This document shows positions 23,749 through 32,512 of a stretch of 33,599 nucleotides of DNA, in pieces. This DNA is from Actinomadura geliboluensis (lineage in GTDB: Bacteria > Actinomycetota > Actinomycetes > Streptosporangiales > Streptosporangiaceae): contig NZ_VCKZ01000039.1 in the NCBI RefSeq assembly GCF_005889745.1, positions 1 to 33,599 of the forward strand, given 5' to 3'. The notes beneath the pieces are model-generated. The model was not told the DNA's origin. It searched no databases and saw nothing but the letters and a program-made list of their open reading frames with translations. The stretch's first letter is position 1. Every line of letters begins with the position of its first letter. The position numbers were made by a program, and so were the translations under genes.

Positions 23749-24993
23749 GTGAGCAGCGAGACGAGCAGCGCGAACGGCACCGACGGCACCCCGCCCGCAC
23801 AGCCATCACCGGGCACGACGACACCGGCCGCTCCGGAGGATCTGGCAGAGGGCGGATCGCCCGCCGGTGACGCCCAAGAAGGAGAAGCGGACGGCCGGGG
23901 GGAGGTCGAGACCTCAGAGTCGGCGTCGGCGGGGGAGTGCGCGCTGGCCGGCTGCACCGAACCGCTTCCGGTGCGCGGCCGGGGGCGGCCCGCCAAGTAC
24001 TGCAGCAAGGCCCACGCCGACCAGGCCAGCCGGGACCGGCGCGCGGCCGACGCCGCCGCGGTCGACGAACCGCTCCGCCAGGCCGAGGCGCTCGCCCAGC
24101 GGGTGCCGGTTGCCATCGGCGCCCTGCAGGGCCAACTGGCCGAGCTGCAGGAGTTCCTCGCCGCGGCCCAGGAAGGAGCACTGTCGCGGGTGCGGCGGGC
24201 CGAGGCCGAGGCGACCGCCGCGGCGCAGGCCGAAGCCGACGCCGACGTCCGCGCCCTGGCCGCCGACAAGGCGCGCGAGGAAGCGGTCGCCGCCGCCGAG
24301 GCCGCCCGCGCAGCCCAGCGGGCCGCCGAGCAGGCCGCGGCCCGCGACCGCGCCAACCTGGAGCGGGTGCGCGCCGACACCGCCGAGATGGTCGCCGCGC
24401 ACCGGCAGGCCCGCGACGCGGCCCGCGAAGCGCAAACCGCCGCCGAGGCCGCCCGCGACGCCAAGGCCGCCGAGTTGCGCGAGGCGCGCGAGACCCACGA
24501 GCAGGAACGCGCCCGCATCGAGGCCGCCGCTCGCGCCCAGACCGAGCGGACGCAGACCCTCCAAACCGAACTGGCGCACACCACCGCGGCCCTGGCAGCG
24601 GCGCGGGAGGCGCTGGCGGCCGCCCAGGGCGAGGCGCGCAACCAGCAGACCAGGGCCGAGGCCGCCGAGCAGGCGCGCGACGACGCGATGCGGCACGGGC
24701 GCGAGGCCGCCGCCCGCGCCGAAGCGCTGGAGGCCCGGCAGCGGGACCTGCGGGCCGCCGCCGAGGAGGCCGCCACCGGACAGGCCGCCGCGCAGCGGGC
24801 CCTCGCCTCCTGCCAGGCCCTGCGCGACCGGCTCGAAACCGACCTGGCGGCCGCCCGCGCCGACGCCGCGGCGCAACGTGAACGCGCCGTCCGCGCGGAG
24901 GCCGCGGCCGGACCGGTCCGCGGCGACACCGACGATCAGGAAGGGCCCGCCGACGCGCCGGCGGCCGGCGACGACCAGGCCCCGCCGGCGTGA
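23749..24993 (+). CDS. Zinc-finger-like, long coiled-coil protein (KfrA-like architecture)
   Basis: 414 residues from GTG 23749. An acidic, disordered N-terminus (~60 residues) is followed by a small Cys/His segment, CALAGCTEPL ... GRPAKYCSKAHADQASRDRR at about 64-100, with C-x4-C and C-x3-H plus a basic helix, probably a zinc-bound DNA-binding unit. The remaining ~280 residues are an almost uninterrupted Ala/Arg/Glu coiled coil, ending in an acidic tail. The layout recalls KfrA-type plasmid proteins, which have an N-terminal DNA-binding domain and a long coiled coil, but the sequence family is not recognised. A nucleoid- or segregation-related structural role is plausible, not shown. It marks the start of densely coding chromosomal sequence. 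Confidence 0.82.
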   Translation: MSSETSSANGTDGTPPAQPSPGTTTPAAPEDLAEGGSPAGDAQEGEADGRGEVETSESASAGECALAGCTEPLPVRGRGRPAKYCSKAHADQASRDRRAADAAAVDEPLRQAEALAQRVPVAIGALQGQLAELQEFLAAAQEGALSRVRRAEAEATAAAQAEADADVRALAADKAREEAVAAAEAARAAQRAAEQAAARDRANLERVRADTAEMVAAHRQARDAAREAQTAAEAARDAKAAELREARETHEQERARIEAAARAQTERTQTLQTELAHTTAALAAAREALAAAQGEARNQQTRAEAAEQARDDAMRHGREAAARAEALEARQRDLRAAAEEAATGQAAAQRALASCQALRDRLETDLAAARADAAAQRERAVRAEAAAGPVRGDTDDQEGPADAPAAGDDQAPPA

Positions 24994-25014
24994 AAGCCAG
25001 AGCCGGGGTGAAGG

Positions 25015-25860
25015 CTAGGGCTGGCGGCCGCGCTGGCGGACGGCCTCGTACAGGGCGACCGTGGCGGCGCCGGCGGCGTTGAGGGAGCTGGCCGCGCCGC
25101 CGATCGGGATCCGCGCCATCGTGTCGCAGCCCTCCCGCCAGCCCGCGCTGAGCCCGGCGGTCTCGTTGCCGATCACCAGCAGCACCGGGCCCGTCAGGTC
25201 GACCTCGGCGATGTCGGCGGTGCCGTTCTCGTCGGTGCCGACCACGGTGAGGGGGCGTCCGGCCGCCCGTTCCCGCGCCACCCAGTCCAGGACCTCGCGG
25301 TGGGAGCGGGTGCGGACCACCGGCACCGCCAGCAGCGACCCGGTGGAGGCGCGCACGGCCTTGGGGTCGTAGGGGTCGGCGGCGTGCCCGGTGACGATCA
25401 GCCCGGCGCCGCCGAACGCGTCCAGCGACCGCACCATCGTGCCGATGTTGCCGGGCCCGGTCGGCCGGTCGAACACAGCGCCGAGGAACGTGGGCCCCAC
25501 CGCGATCCGCGACAGGTCGTCGTCGGGCAGCGCCACCACCGCCACCAGCTCGGGGACGTCCTGCTCCTTGCCGCTCAGTTCCCGCAGCAGCGCGGGCGCC
25601 ATCGCCACCCGCTCGGCGCCGGCCCGCTCCAGCATCTCCTCGGCCCACCGCGACAGCGGCCGCTCGGCGTCGTAGATCAGCGCCCGCACCGGCCAGCCGC
25701 GCTCCACCGCCAGGGTGATCGGCCGGACGCCCTGGACGAGGAACTCTCCCGCCCGCTGCCGCTTTGTCCGGTTCCGCAGCAGTGCCTCCCACTGCTGGAA
25801 CCGCGCGTTGGGCCGCGAGACCCGCAGCACACCCCCCACCGACCGCTCCAGTCTTCGCAT
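25015..25860 (-). CDS. SpoU/TrmH-family RNA 2'-O-methyltransferase
   Basis: 281 residues from ATG 25860. The N-terminus has the substrate-binding domain typical of the family (NARFQQWEALLRNRTKRQRAGEFLVQG). The C-terminal SPOUT domain carries all three motifs: GPGNIGTMVRSLDAFG at 135-150, VIGNETAGLS, and PIGGAASSLNAAGAATVALYEA, which form the deep trefoil knot that binds S-adenosylmethionine. It should methylate a ribose 2'-OH in rRNA or tRNA; the exact nucleotide cannot be told from sequence. Divergent from the PLP-enzyme gene. Full length. Confidence 0.9.
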   Translation of the reverse strand: MRRLERSVGGVLRVSRPNARFQQWEALLRNRTKRQRAGEFLVQGVRPITLAVERGWPVRALIYDAERPLSRWAEEMLERAGAERVAMAPALLRELSGKEQDVPELVAVVALPDDDLSRIAVGPTFLGAVFDRPTGPGNIGTMVRSLDAFGGAGLIVTGHAADPYDPKAVRASTGSLLAVPVVRTRSHREVLDWVARERAAGRPLTVVGTDENGTADIAEVDLTGPVLLVIGNETAGLSAGWREGCDTMARIPIGGAASSLNAAGAATVALYEAVRQRGRQP

Positions 25861-25913
25861 CCGCCTGACGAACGCCCCAGTCTCCCACAGCCTCTGAGTG
25901 AAGGGCGGCAGGC

Positions 25914-26894
25914 GTGGACCTGGACGTGGCGCGGATCGAGCAGGCCATGGACGTGATCGATCCGGTGTTCCTGAACACCCCGCAGTACCTCGACGAGCAG
26001 CTGTGCCGGGCGCTGGGCGGCCGCGCGGTGACGGTGAAGCTGGAGACGGCCAACCCGGTGCGCAGCTTCAAGGGCCGCGGCGCCGACCTGGTGCTGAGCA
26101 CGCTCGTCCCCGGCACGCCGGTGGTGTGCGCCAGCTCGGGCAACTTCGGGCAGGCCGTCGCCTACGCGGGGCGGGCCCGGGGGATGCCGGTCGAGGTGTT
26201 CGTGCCCGAGACCGTCAACCCCGCCAAGCGGGAGCGGATGGAGACCTTCGGCGCCCGGGTCGTCGCGGCCGGGCCCGACGGCGCGTCGGCGCGGCGGGCC
26301 GCCGCCCATGCCGGCCGCCGTCCCGGCCGCGTCCACCTGCGGGACGGGTTCCAGGCGGCGATCGCCGAGGGCGCCGGGACGATCGGGCTCGAACTGACCT
26401 GCGGCTCTGGCGGGGCGGGCTGGGACGCCGTCGTCCTCCCGGTCGGCGACGGCGCGCTGATCAACGGTGTGGCGCGCTGGATGAGGGAGCACGCGCCCGG
26501 CACCCGGATCGTGGGGGTCAACGCCGAGGGCGCCCCCTCGATGCTGGAGAGCCTGCGCGCCGGCCGCGCGGTGTCGGTCGGAAGGGCCCGCACCTTCGCC
26601 GACGGCATCGCGGTGCGGACCCCGCTGGAGTCCTCGGTGCGGCGGGCCCGCGCCCTGGTGGACGAGATCGTGCTGGTGAGCGACGCGGCGATCTCCGCCG
26701 CGATGGAGTTGGCGGCGCGCACGCTCGGGATCGTGCTGGAGCCGGCGGGGGCGGCGGGCCTGGCGGCGATCGCCGAGGGCGCGGTCCCCGGCGATCGCAT
26801 GGCGACGGTGCTGACCGGCGCCAACCCGCGTCCCGAGCAGGCCAGGGACCTGGCCGCCCGCCTCACGCGCGCGCCCGGCTCCGGCTTGCGATGA
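25914..26894 (+). CDS. Threonine/serine dehydratase-like PLP enzyme (fold type II)
   Basis: 326 residues from GTG 25914, preceded by AGGGCGG. Fold-type-II PLP residues are clear: lysine K53 in VRSFKGRGA for the Schiff base, SSGNFGQAVA at 74-83 for substrate carboxylate binding, and the phosphate-cup region PVGDGALINGVARW. A late EPAGAAGLAAI motif matches threonine ammonia-lyases. The family removes ammonia from threonine or serine to give 2-oxobutanoate or pyruvate; some relatives are racemases. There is no C-terminal ACT regulatory domain, so it resembles the short, catabolic form. Its stop overlaps the start of the next gene (ATGA). Confidence 0.88.
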   Translation: MDLDVARIEQAMDVIDPVFLNTPQYLDEQLCRALGGRAVTVKLETANPVRSFKGRGADLVLSTLVPGTPVVCASSGNFGQAVAYAGRARGMPVEVFVPETVNPAKRERMETFGARVVAAGPDGASARRAAAHAGRRPGRVHLRDGFQAAIAEGAGTIGLELTCGSGGAGWDAVVLPVGDGALINGVARWMREHAPGTRIVGVNAEGAPSMLESLRAGRAVSVGRARTFADGIAVRTPLESSVRRARALVDEIVLVSDAAISAAMELAARTLGIVLEPAGAAGLAAIAEGAVPGDRMATVLTGANPRPEQARDLAARLTRAPGSGLR

Positions 26895-27322
26895 GGGGCA
26901 GGTGCAGGGTGGAGGACGACGATCACGGCCGGGAGACGGTGTGCCACAACGACTTCTCGCCGCTGAACGTCACCTTCGCCGGGGGCCTGCCCGCCCTGGC
27001 CTTCGACTTCGACCAGGCCGCCCCCGGCCCGCGCGTGCGCGACCTCGCCTACGCCGCCTGGCTGTGGCTGCTCGGCGCGGAGATCGCCGCCCCGCTGGCG
27101 CATCAGCTGTCGCTGCTGCGCACCTTCCTCGACGCCTACGGCTTCGACAACGTCGACCGCCGCGGCTTCGGGCAGCGCATCGTGGCCCGGGTCGAGGCCG
27201 AACGCGACATGCACGAGCGCGCCGGACGCGTCACCGCGCCCGGGTCCTGGCTGCACCGGGAGATCGACTGGCTCGCCGAGCACGCCGACGCCATCGACCG
27301 CGGCGTGCGCGGCGGCGCTTGA
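26891..27322 (+). CDS. Aminoglycoside phosphotransferase-family C-lobe (N-lobe missing)
   Basis: 143 residues from ATG 26891, overlapping the preceding stop (ATGA). It begins almost directly at the catalytic loop: VCHNDFSPLNV with D21 and N26, then FDFDQAAPGPRVRDLAYAAW with D41, which binds metal. It then continues through the usual helical C-terminus (LHREIDWLAEHADAID). APH/choline-kinase-like enzymes are normally 250-300 residues and need an ATP-binding N-lobe, which is absent; upstream sequence in this frame lies inside the PLP-enzyme gene. It is either a truncated remnant or a stand-alone lobe kept by translational coupling. Kinase activity alone is unlikely. Confidence 0.7.
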   Translation: MRGRCRVEDDDHGRETVCHNDFSPLNVTFAGGLPALAFDFDQAAPGPRVRDLAYAAWLWLLGAEIAAPLAHQLSLLRTFLDAYGFDNVDRRGFGQRIVARVEAERDMHERAGRVTAPGSWLHREIDWLAEHADAIDRGVRGGA

Positions 27323-27331
27323 GAGGCGAGG

Positions 27332-27775
27332 TCAGGGGTCGGGCCAGTCCCAGTGGGGGACCTCGCGCAGGGGGTGCAGTTCGTCGTCGGTCTCGGCGTT
27401 GGAGTTCTGCCTGGCGACCTCGGAGCCGAACTCCACGTGCTCGCGCAGGGCCCGGCGGAACGGGGCGTCGGCGGGGAGCCCGGCGGCGTCGGCGGCGGCC
27501 ATGTACAGCTCGACGAACCGGACGCGCTGGTCCTCGGTGATCTTCAGGTGGCGGTGGACGTCGATGAGGTGCGCGAAGCCGCCCATCTCGCGGGTGAAGG
27601 CGTCGGGGCCGCCGAAGGTCTCGGCGGTGAAAGCTGTGAGGTGGTCGACGTGGGACGCGCGGCCCTCGCCGAACAGCGGCTGGAGCAGGTCGTCGGCCAG
27701 GAGGGAGGCGTAGAACAGGCCGATGAACCGGCGCAGGCCCTCCTCGCCGCCGGCGTGCTCGTACAGGCTCTCCAT
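27332..27775 (-). CDS. Truncated (2-over-2) haemoglobin-like globin
   Basis: 147 residues when started at ATG 27775 (MESLYEHAGGEEGLRRF); the frame is open to 27865 but the globin fold begins here. Features of truncated globins are present: the short N-terminal helix with the GG motif, FYASLLADDLLQPLF, the proximal-histidine region (HLIDVHRHLKIT) and the C-terminal helix (LREHVEFGSEVARQNSN). The family binds haem and O2 or NO, giving protection from nitrosative or oxidative stress or delivering oxygen. The C-terminus ends in a short acidic/Trp-Pro tail. Divergent from the MarR gene across 149 bp; control by that regulator is possible. Confidence 0.85.
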   Translation of the reverse strand: MESLYEHAGGEEGLRRFIGLFYASLLADDLLQPLFGEGRASHVDHLTAFTAETFGGPDAFTREMGGFAHLIDVHRHLKITEDQRVRFVELYMAAADAAGLPADAPFRRALREHVEFGSEVARQNSNAETDDELHPLREVPHWDWPDP

Positions 27776-27893
27776 GATTACACCATTACCTGGTTGGCGG
27801 TGGTCGGTCTCGTTTATCCCAGGCGCGGCCCGGGGCCGTCGAGGGCGCGTGCCGGTTGTGGCCACCCGCGCGCGGATGTTCCATCATTGATAA

Positions 27894-27907
27894 TCTCAAT
27901 GTTGAGA
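27894..27907. promoter_or_regulatory. Perfect inverted repeat upstream of the MarR gene
   Basis: TCTCAA-TG-TTGAGA, 17 bp before the GTG start at 27925, is of the type bound by MarR dimers, so autoregulation is likely. It lies in the divergent region shared with the globin gene. Confidence 0.5.
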
Positions 27908-27924
27908 GAATGCGGGGAGGGGCC

Positions 27925-28425
27925 GTGGCGGACGCGGTGGACGCGATCCTGGCGCAGTGGGGGCGCGAGCGGCCCGACGTGGACGTGTCCCCGATGGGCG
28001 TCATCGGGCGGATCTCCCGGGCGCAGCTGCTGCTGGGCCGGGAGCTGAAGCGGTTCTTCGCCGAGCGGGGACTGGAGAGCTGGGAGTTCGACGTCCTGGC
28101 GACGCTGCGCCGGCACGGCGCCCCCTACGAGCTGACGGCGGGGGAGCTGCTCACCGCGGCGATGGTGACGTCGGGAGCGATCACCAACCGGATCGACCGG
28201 ATGGAGGCCAAGGGCCTGGTCGAGCGGGTCCGCGACACCGGCGACCGCCGGTCGGTGCGGATCCGGCTGACGCCGCGCGGCCTGGAGACCGTGGAGGAGC
28301 TGGTGGCCGAGCACGCCGCCAACGAGGACCGGCTGCTGGCCGCGCTGGACCCCGCCGAGCGGGCGCGGCTGGCCGGGGCGCTGCGCGCGCTGCTGGAGTC
28401 GCTCGGCGACACCTCCCTCGGCTAG
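27925..28425 (+). CDS. MarR-family transcriptional regulator
   Basis: 166 residues from GTG 27925 with GGGGAGGGG just upstream; an ATG 12 bases earlier (27913) is the alternative. It has the full MarR winged helix: WEFDVLATLRRHGAPYELTAGELLTAAMVTSGAITNRIDRMEAKGLVERV followed by the wing RDTGDRRSVRIRLTPRG, and flanking dimerisation helices. MarR proteins repress their own and a divergent gene until a ligand or oxidant releases them. Here the divergent gene is the globin. A perfect palindrome overlaps the expected promoter. Its stop shares CTAG with the convergent WYL gene. Confidence 0.9.
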   Translation: MADAVDAILAQWGRERPDVDVSPMGVIGRISRAQLLLGRELKRFFAERGLESWEFDVLATLRRHGAPYELTAGELLTAAMVTSGAITNRIDRMEAKGLVERVRDTGDRRSVRIRLTPRGLETVEELVAEHAANEDRLLAALDPAERARLAGALRALLESLGDTSLG

Positions 28426-29408
28426 CGCCCGAAGTCCCGCACGGCGTGCGCGACGCGGGCGGCGACGGCGGCCAGCTCCCCGGCCAGCTCGGGCGGGTCG
28501 AGCAGGGTGTAGTCCACGGGCAGCAGCGCGACGCGGTGGGCCAGGAACCGCAGGGAGTCCCCGCGGGTGTGCAGCACGCAGGCCCCGTCCCCGGCCGGTT
28601 CCAGGACGCCGTGCCAGGCGGTGACGTGCCCGGCGGCCTCGGCGAGCGGGACGTGCAGCAGCAGCCGCGCCCGGATCCGCCCGGACCCGCCGGCCAGGGC
28701 GTCCATCGTCCAGGAGACGGCGTCGGCGCCGCCGGGCAGCTCCCGCGCGGGGCCGCGGACCCCGGTGCGGTGCGGCCCGGTGATGCGGTCGGCGCGGAAG
28801 GTGCGCCAGGCGCCGCGGTCCTCGTCGTGGGCGAGCAGGTACCAGCGGCGGCCGGCGGCGACCAGGCGGTGCGGCTGCGCCAGCCGGCGGGTGGCCTCGC
28901 CGCCGGCGGCGGTGTAGGTGAAGCGGACGTGCTCGCGGGCGGCGCAGGCGGCGGCGAGCAGGGCCAGCACGGCGGGGTCGGCGGGCGGCGGGCCGCCGTC
29001 CTGCGGCGGCAGGGCCACGGCGGCCGCGGTGAGCGCGGCGACGCGGGGCCGCAGCCGGTGCGGGAGGACCTGCTCGAGTTTGGCCAGCGCGCGCAGCGAG
29101 GTGTCCTCGATGCCGGCGACGGCGCCGCCGGCGGCGGTGCGCAGGGCGATCGCCACGGCGGTGGCCTCGTCGTCGTCCAGCAGCAGCGGCGGCATGGCGG
29201 CGCCGGCGGTGAGCCGGTACCCGCCGGCGGCGCCGCGCGCGGCCCGCACGGGGTAGCCGAGTTCGCGGAGCCGGTCGACGTCGCGGCGGATGGTGCGGGG
29301 CGTGACGCCGAGCCGTTCGGCGAGCTCGGAGCCGGGCCATTCGCGGGGCGTCTGCAGCAGGGACAGCAGCCGCAGCAGCCGCCCGGAGGGATCGCGCATG
29401 CTCCTCAT
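28422..29408 (-). CDS. HTH/WYL-domain transcriptional regulator
   Basis: 328 residues from ATG 29408 (AAGGA eight bases upstream); ATG 29399 is possible. N-terminal DeoR-like winged helix: RLLRLLSLLQ ... LAERLGVTPRTIRRDVDRLRELGYPV at about 9-54. The WYL ligand-binding domain follows near 165-225 (HRLVAAGRRWYLLAHDEDRGAWRTFRADRI), and a C-terminal extension domain (LLPVDYTLLDPPELAGEL). WYL regulators sense nucleotides or other ligands, and many sit beside the gene they control. The divergent VOC gene, 92 bp away, is the likely target. Confidence 0.9.
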   Translation of the reverse strand: MRSMRDPSGRLLRLLSLLQTPREWPGSELAERLGVTPRTIRRDVDRLRELGYPVRAARGAAGGYRLTAGAAMPPLLLDDDEATAVAIALRTAAGGAVAGIEDTSLRALAKLEQVLPHRLRPRVAALTAAAVALPPQDGGPPPADPAVLALLAAACAAREHVRFTYTAAGGEATRRLAQPHRLVAAGRRWYLLAHDEDRGAWRTFRADRITGPHRTGVRGPARELPGGADAVSWTMDALAGGSGRIRARLLLHVPLAEAAGHVTAWHGVLEPAGDGACVLHTRGDSLRFLAHRVALLPVDYTLLDPPELAGELAAVAARVAHAVRDFGR

Positions 29409-29500
29409 CCTGCCGTCCTTTGCGGACGTTCAATGACCTAATGGGGGTTTAGCGTCGGTACCGAGGCCGGGAGGTTCCAGGTCTCGGACGGAGGAGCGAC

Positions 29501-29929
29501 ATGCTGCGCGGATTCGCCACCATCAGCCTGTGGGCCGACGACCTGGAGGCCGCCAAGGACTGGTACGCCGAGCTGCTGGGCGTCCAGCCCTACTTCAGCG
29601 TCCCCGGGCCCGGCGGCCGCGCCGGCTACTACGAGTTCCGGGTGGGGGACTACCAGCACGAGCTGGGCCTGATCGACGCCCGGTTCCGGCCCGGCGGCCC
29701 CGCGGCGGCCGGGCCCGGAGGGGCGATCATGTACTGGCACGTGGACGACCTGGAGGCCGCCGTGGAGCGGCTGCTGGCGATGGGCGCCCGCGAGCACGAG
29801 AAGATCACCGAGCGGGGCGCGGGCACGGGGTTCGTGACCGCGTCGGTCATCGACCCGTTCGGCAACGTGCTCGGCGTGATGACCAACCCGCACTACCTGG
29901 AGGTCCTGGCCGCGGCCGGGCCGCGCTGA
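29501..29929 (+). CDS. VOC-superfamily (glyoxalase/dioxygenase-like) protein
   Basis: 142 residues from ATG 29501 behind an excellent GGAGGAG ribosome site. Two beta-alpha-beta-beta-beta halves are visible: ISLWADDLEAAKDWYAELLGVQPYF ... YYEFRVGDYQHELGLID, then IMYWHVDDLEAAVERLLAMGA ... VIDPFGNVLGVMTNPHY. Family members bind a divalent metal and include glyoxalases, dioxygenases and antibiotic-binding resistance proteins; the second-half DPFGNVLG motif is typical. The substrate cannot be told. Divergent from the WYL regulator, a pairing that suggests ligand-induced expression. Confidence 0.88.
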   Translation: MLRGFATISLWADDLEAAKDWYAELLGVQPYFSVPGPGGRAGYYEFRVGDYQHELGLIDARFRPGGPAAAGPGGAIMYWHVDDLEAAVERLLAMGAREHEKITERGAGTGFVTASVIDPFGNVLGVMTNPHYLEVLAAAGPR

Positions 29930-30051
29930 CCGCGACCGCCCCGCCCCGCCCCGCCTCCGAGCACCCCGAGGGGGCGCTTCGGGGGCTGTGAGGTGCGTCT
30001 CTTCGGCGCCCGGGGATGTCACGTCCGCGGGCGCCACACCTTCTTATATGC

Positions 30052-30696
30052 ATGGGAGTTTTCGCGGTCGCGACGCGCGACACCACGTGCCGCACCCTCC
30101 TGTCCGCAGCGCACACCGCCTTCCGCCGGGACCTGGACCGGCTCGCGGCTGCGGTGGCGGCGGGCAAGGGCGGGGCCGCGCATGTGCGGGCGGGCTGGGA
30201 CAACCTCGCCCAGCAGCTGCGCATGCACCACGATCTGGAGGACCGGACGCTGTGGCCGCGCGTGGAGCGCGCCGTGGCCGGACGTCCGGCGGAGCTGGCG
30301 GTGCTGGCGGAGATCCGCGCCGAGCGCGCCCGGCTCGGACCGCTGATCGCCGCCGTCGACACGGCACTGGCCACCGGCACGAGCGGTGGCGGCGGCGGCG
30401 CGGTGGCGGCGGTGCGGACGCTGCGGGACGCGCTGGAGGCGCATCTGCGGCACGAGGAGGCGACCGTGCTGCCGCTGGCGGAGTCGGTGCTGGAGTCCGG
30501 GCAGTGGCGGGCGCTGGCCGACGAGGCCGCCCTGCGCTGCGCGGCGGGCGCCGAGCTGTTCGTCCCGTGGGTGGTGGACGGGATCGCGCCGGTGGACCGG
30601 TCGCGGTTCCTGACGGCGCTGCCCGGGCCGGTCCGCGACCGCAACCGGGTGGTGTGGGAGCCCCGCTACCGCAAGCGCCGCCTGTGGAGCACCTGA
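30052..30696 (+). CDS. Hemerythrin HHE-domain protein
   Basis: 214 residues from ATG 30052; no ribosome site is visible. HHE-type metal ligands are spaced as expected: HTAFRRDLDRL near 20, QLRMHHDLEDRTLWPRVE near 60-75, and LEAHLRHEEATVLPLAE near 130-145, giving a four-helix bundle with a probable di-iron site. Family roles include O2 or NO binding and iron-damage repair. A Gly-rich linker lies before the last helices, and the C-terminus is basic. Convergent with mnhD, the stops only 7 bp apart. The truncated-globin gene 2.3 kb away may have a related gas- or redox-stress role. Confidence 0.85.
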   Translation: MGVFAVATRDTTCRTLLSAAHTAFRRDLDRLAAAVAAGKGGAAHVRAGWDNLAQQLRMHHDLEDRTLWPRVERAVAGRPAELAVLAEIRAERARLGPLIAAVDTALATGTSGGGGGAVAAVRTLRDALEAHLRHEEATVLPLAESVLESGQWRALADEAALRCAAGAELFVPWVVDGIAPVDRSRFLTALPGPVRDRNRVVWEPRYRKRRLWST

Positions 30697-30703
30697 CCGC
30701 GGG

Positions 30704-32512
30704 TCACCAGGGGGCGGTGAGCAGCGCCAGGACGGCGACGCCGGCGGTGAGCCAGGCGGCGTAGTCGCCGACGTGGCCCGAGTGCAGCGCGTGCAGCCGC
30801 GCCGCGACCGCTCCCCACCGGCCTCTGCGGGGGGCGGCCCGGCCGGGCCGGTCGGGGGTGCGGCGGACGCCGGCCGCGGCGACCGCCACCGCCGCCGCCA
30901 GCGCGACGGCGGCCCCGGCCAGGCCCGCGGCGGTCCACGGGTCGGCGGGCACCGCGTGCGGGTGCGCGGCGCGCCCGTCCAGGACGAGCGCGGCGTAGGC
31001 GCCGCGGTCGGCGAACGCGTGCGCGGCGCCGGCGACCGCGCCGCCGGGCAGCAGCCCGGCCAGCAGCCCGGCGGCCAGCAGCGCCACCGCCGGGCCGAGC
31101 ATCGTCCACGGCGCCGACCGCAGCCCGCCGGGCGTCTCGGGGTCCTCGCGCCCGCCCGTCCCGGCCTCCTGCTCGGTGGGGGTGCCGCGCCACACCGTCA
31201 GCCACACCCGCAGCACGGCCCCGGCGGTGAGCGCGGACGCGGCGGCCGACAGCGGCGGATACCACCACCAGCCCAGCTCCAGCACGGCGTGCTCGGTGAC
31301 GGCGTGCCCGGCGAACAGCCCCGACGGCGGCAGGCCCGCCAGGCACAGCGCCCCGAGCAGGAACACCGCGCCGGTGACGGGCATGCCGCGGCCGCGGCCG
31401 CGCAGCTCGCGGGCGTCGACGCTCCCGTGCCGGTTCAGCAGCACCCCGGCGGCCACGAACAGCGCGCCCTTCACCCCCGCGTGCCCGGCCAGGGAGTAGG
31501 CGGCGCCGCCGAGCGCGCCGGGGGTCCCGGCGGCGGCGCCGACCAGCAGCAGCCCGACATGGCTGATGGTGGAGTAGGCCAGCAGCCGCTTGACGTGGTG
31601 CTGCAGCACGCACATCACGGCGCCCAGCAGCGCGGCGGCGGCGCCGAGGACGGCGATGCCGCGCAGCGGGACCAGCCCGGCGAACACCGCCCAGTACGTC
31701 CGCGCCACCCCGTACACGCCGAGTTCGACCATGACGCCGGAGAACAGCACGCACACGGGGGTGGGCGCGACGGCGTGGGCGTCGGCGAGCCAGAAGTGGA
31801 AGGGGACGGCGGCGGCCTTGACCAGGTAGCCGGTGCAGACCAGCACGAACGCGGCGGTGACGAGCGCCCCGCCCGAACCCGCGCCCGGGTCGCCGCCGGC
31901 GCCGGACAGGTGGCGTCCGATGGCGGCGAGGCCCAGCTGCCCGGTGCGCCCGTACAGCAGCGCGATCCCGGCCAGGGACAGGTAGGCGCCGATGGACTGG
32001 ACGATCCCGAAGTTCAGGGCGCCGTGCACGGTCGCGGGCTCCTCCGCCCGGTACCCGGTGAGCGCGAACGCCACCACGCTCATCAGCTCGAAGAACACGA
32101 ACGCGTCGAACAGGTCCCCGGTGTAGACGAACCCGCACATCGACGCCAGGAACAGCAGCACCAGCGCGTGGAAGATCGCCTGGATCTCGGTGAAGTACCG
32201 CCAGGAGAACGCCAGCGCGGCCAGGGTGAGGGCGGCGGTGACGCAGGCCAGCCCGGCGGCGAGGGGGTCGGCGGCCAGGGGGATGCCGACGCCGGTGCCG
32301 GGCCCCCATCCGCCGAGCCAGGCGACCTGGGGGCCGCGGCCGGAGCGGGCGAGGGTGAGCGCGGTCAGGGCGGTGACGGCGGCCGCGGCCGCCAGCGCGG
32401 TCGCGTCCACGGCGGGCCGCGGCAGCCACCGCCCGGCGCCGGCGAGCACCGCCGCGGCCAGCACCGGCAGCGCGACGGCGGCCTGCAGCGCGACCGCGGT
32501 GGAGGGGATCAC
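30704..32512 (-). CDS. mnhD: Na+/H+ antiporter subunit D (Mrp/Mnh, NuoN/NuoM-like)
   Basis: 602 residues from GTG 32512, which overlaps the mnhC stop (GTGA). The protein has more than a dozen hydrophobic helices and the proton-translocation module of complex I subunits: [28 protein letters not shown] with the conserved Glu in a helix, [24 protein letters not shown] with the conserved Lys and the HFWL.DAH motif, and [19 protein letters not shown] with Lys and His. Mrp complexes exchange cytoplasmic Na+ for external H+, supporting pH and salt homeostasis. The C-terminal extension has an extra helix pair and a polar, acidic loop. It is the last gene of the operon here: mnhE, F and G do not follow it. 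Confidence 0.92.
   Translation of the reverse strand: MIPSTAVALQAAVALPVLAAAVLAGAGRWLPRPAVDATALAAAAAVTALTALTLARSGRGPQVAWLGGWGPGTGVGIPLAADPLAAGLACVTAALTLAALAFSWRYFTEIQAIFHALVLLFLASMCGFVYTGDLFDAFVFFELMSVVAFALTGYRAEEPATVHGALNFGIVQSIGAYLSLAGIALLYGRTGQLGLAAIGRHLSGAGGDPGAGSGGALVTAAFVLVCTGYLVKAAAVPFHFWLADAHAVAPTPVCVLFSGVMVELGVYGVARTYWAVFAGLVPLRGIAVLGAAAALLGAVMCVLQHHVKRLLAYSTISHVGLLLVGAAAGTPGALGGAAYSLAGHAGVKGALFVAAGVLLNRHGSVDARELRGRGRGMPVTGAVFLLGALCLAGLPPSGLFAGHAVTEHAVLELGWWWYPPLSAAASALTAGAVLRVWLTVWRGTPTEQEAGTGGREDPETPGGLRSAPWTMLGPAVALLAAGLLAGLLPGGAVAGAAHAFADRGAYAALVLDGRAAHPHAVPADPWTAAGLAGAAVALAAAVAVAAAGVRRTPDRPGRAAPRRGRWGAVAARLHALHSGHVGDYAAWLTAGVAVLALLTAPW

Noticed and set aside
23705..26143. Minus-strand open frame of 812 codons
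   Set aside because: It overlaps the coiled-coil, methyltransferase and PLP-enzyme genes in the wrong frame and is almost only Arg/Pro/Ala; a high-GC shadow.
27814..29433. Minus-strand open frame of 539 codons
   Set aside because: Arg/Ala-rich shadow of the MarR and WYL genes, which both show full domains.
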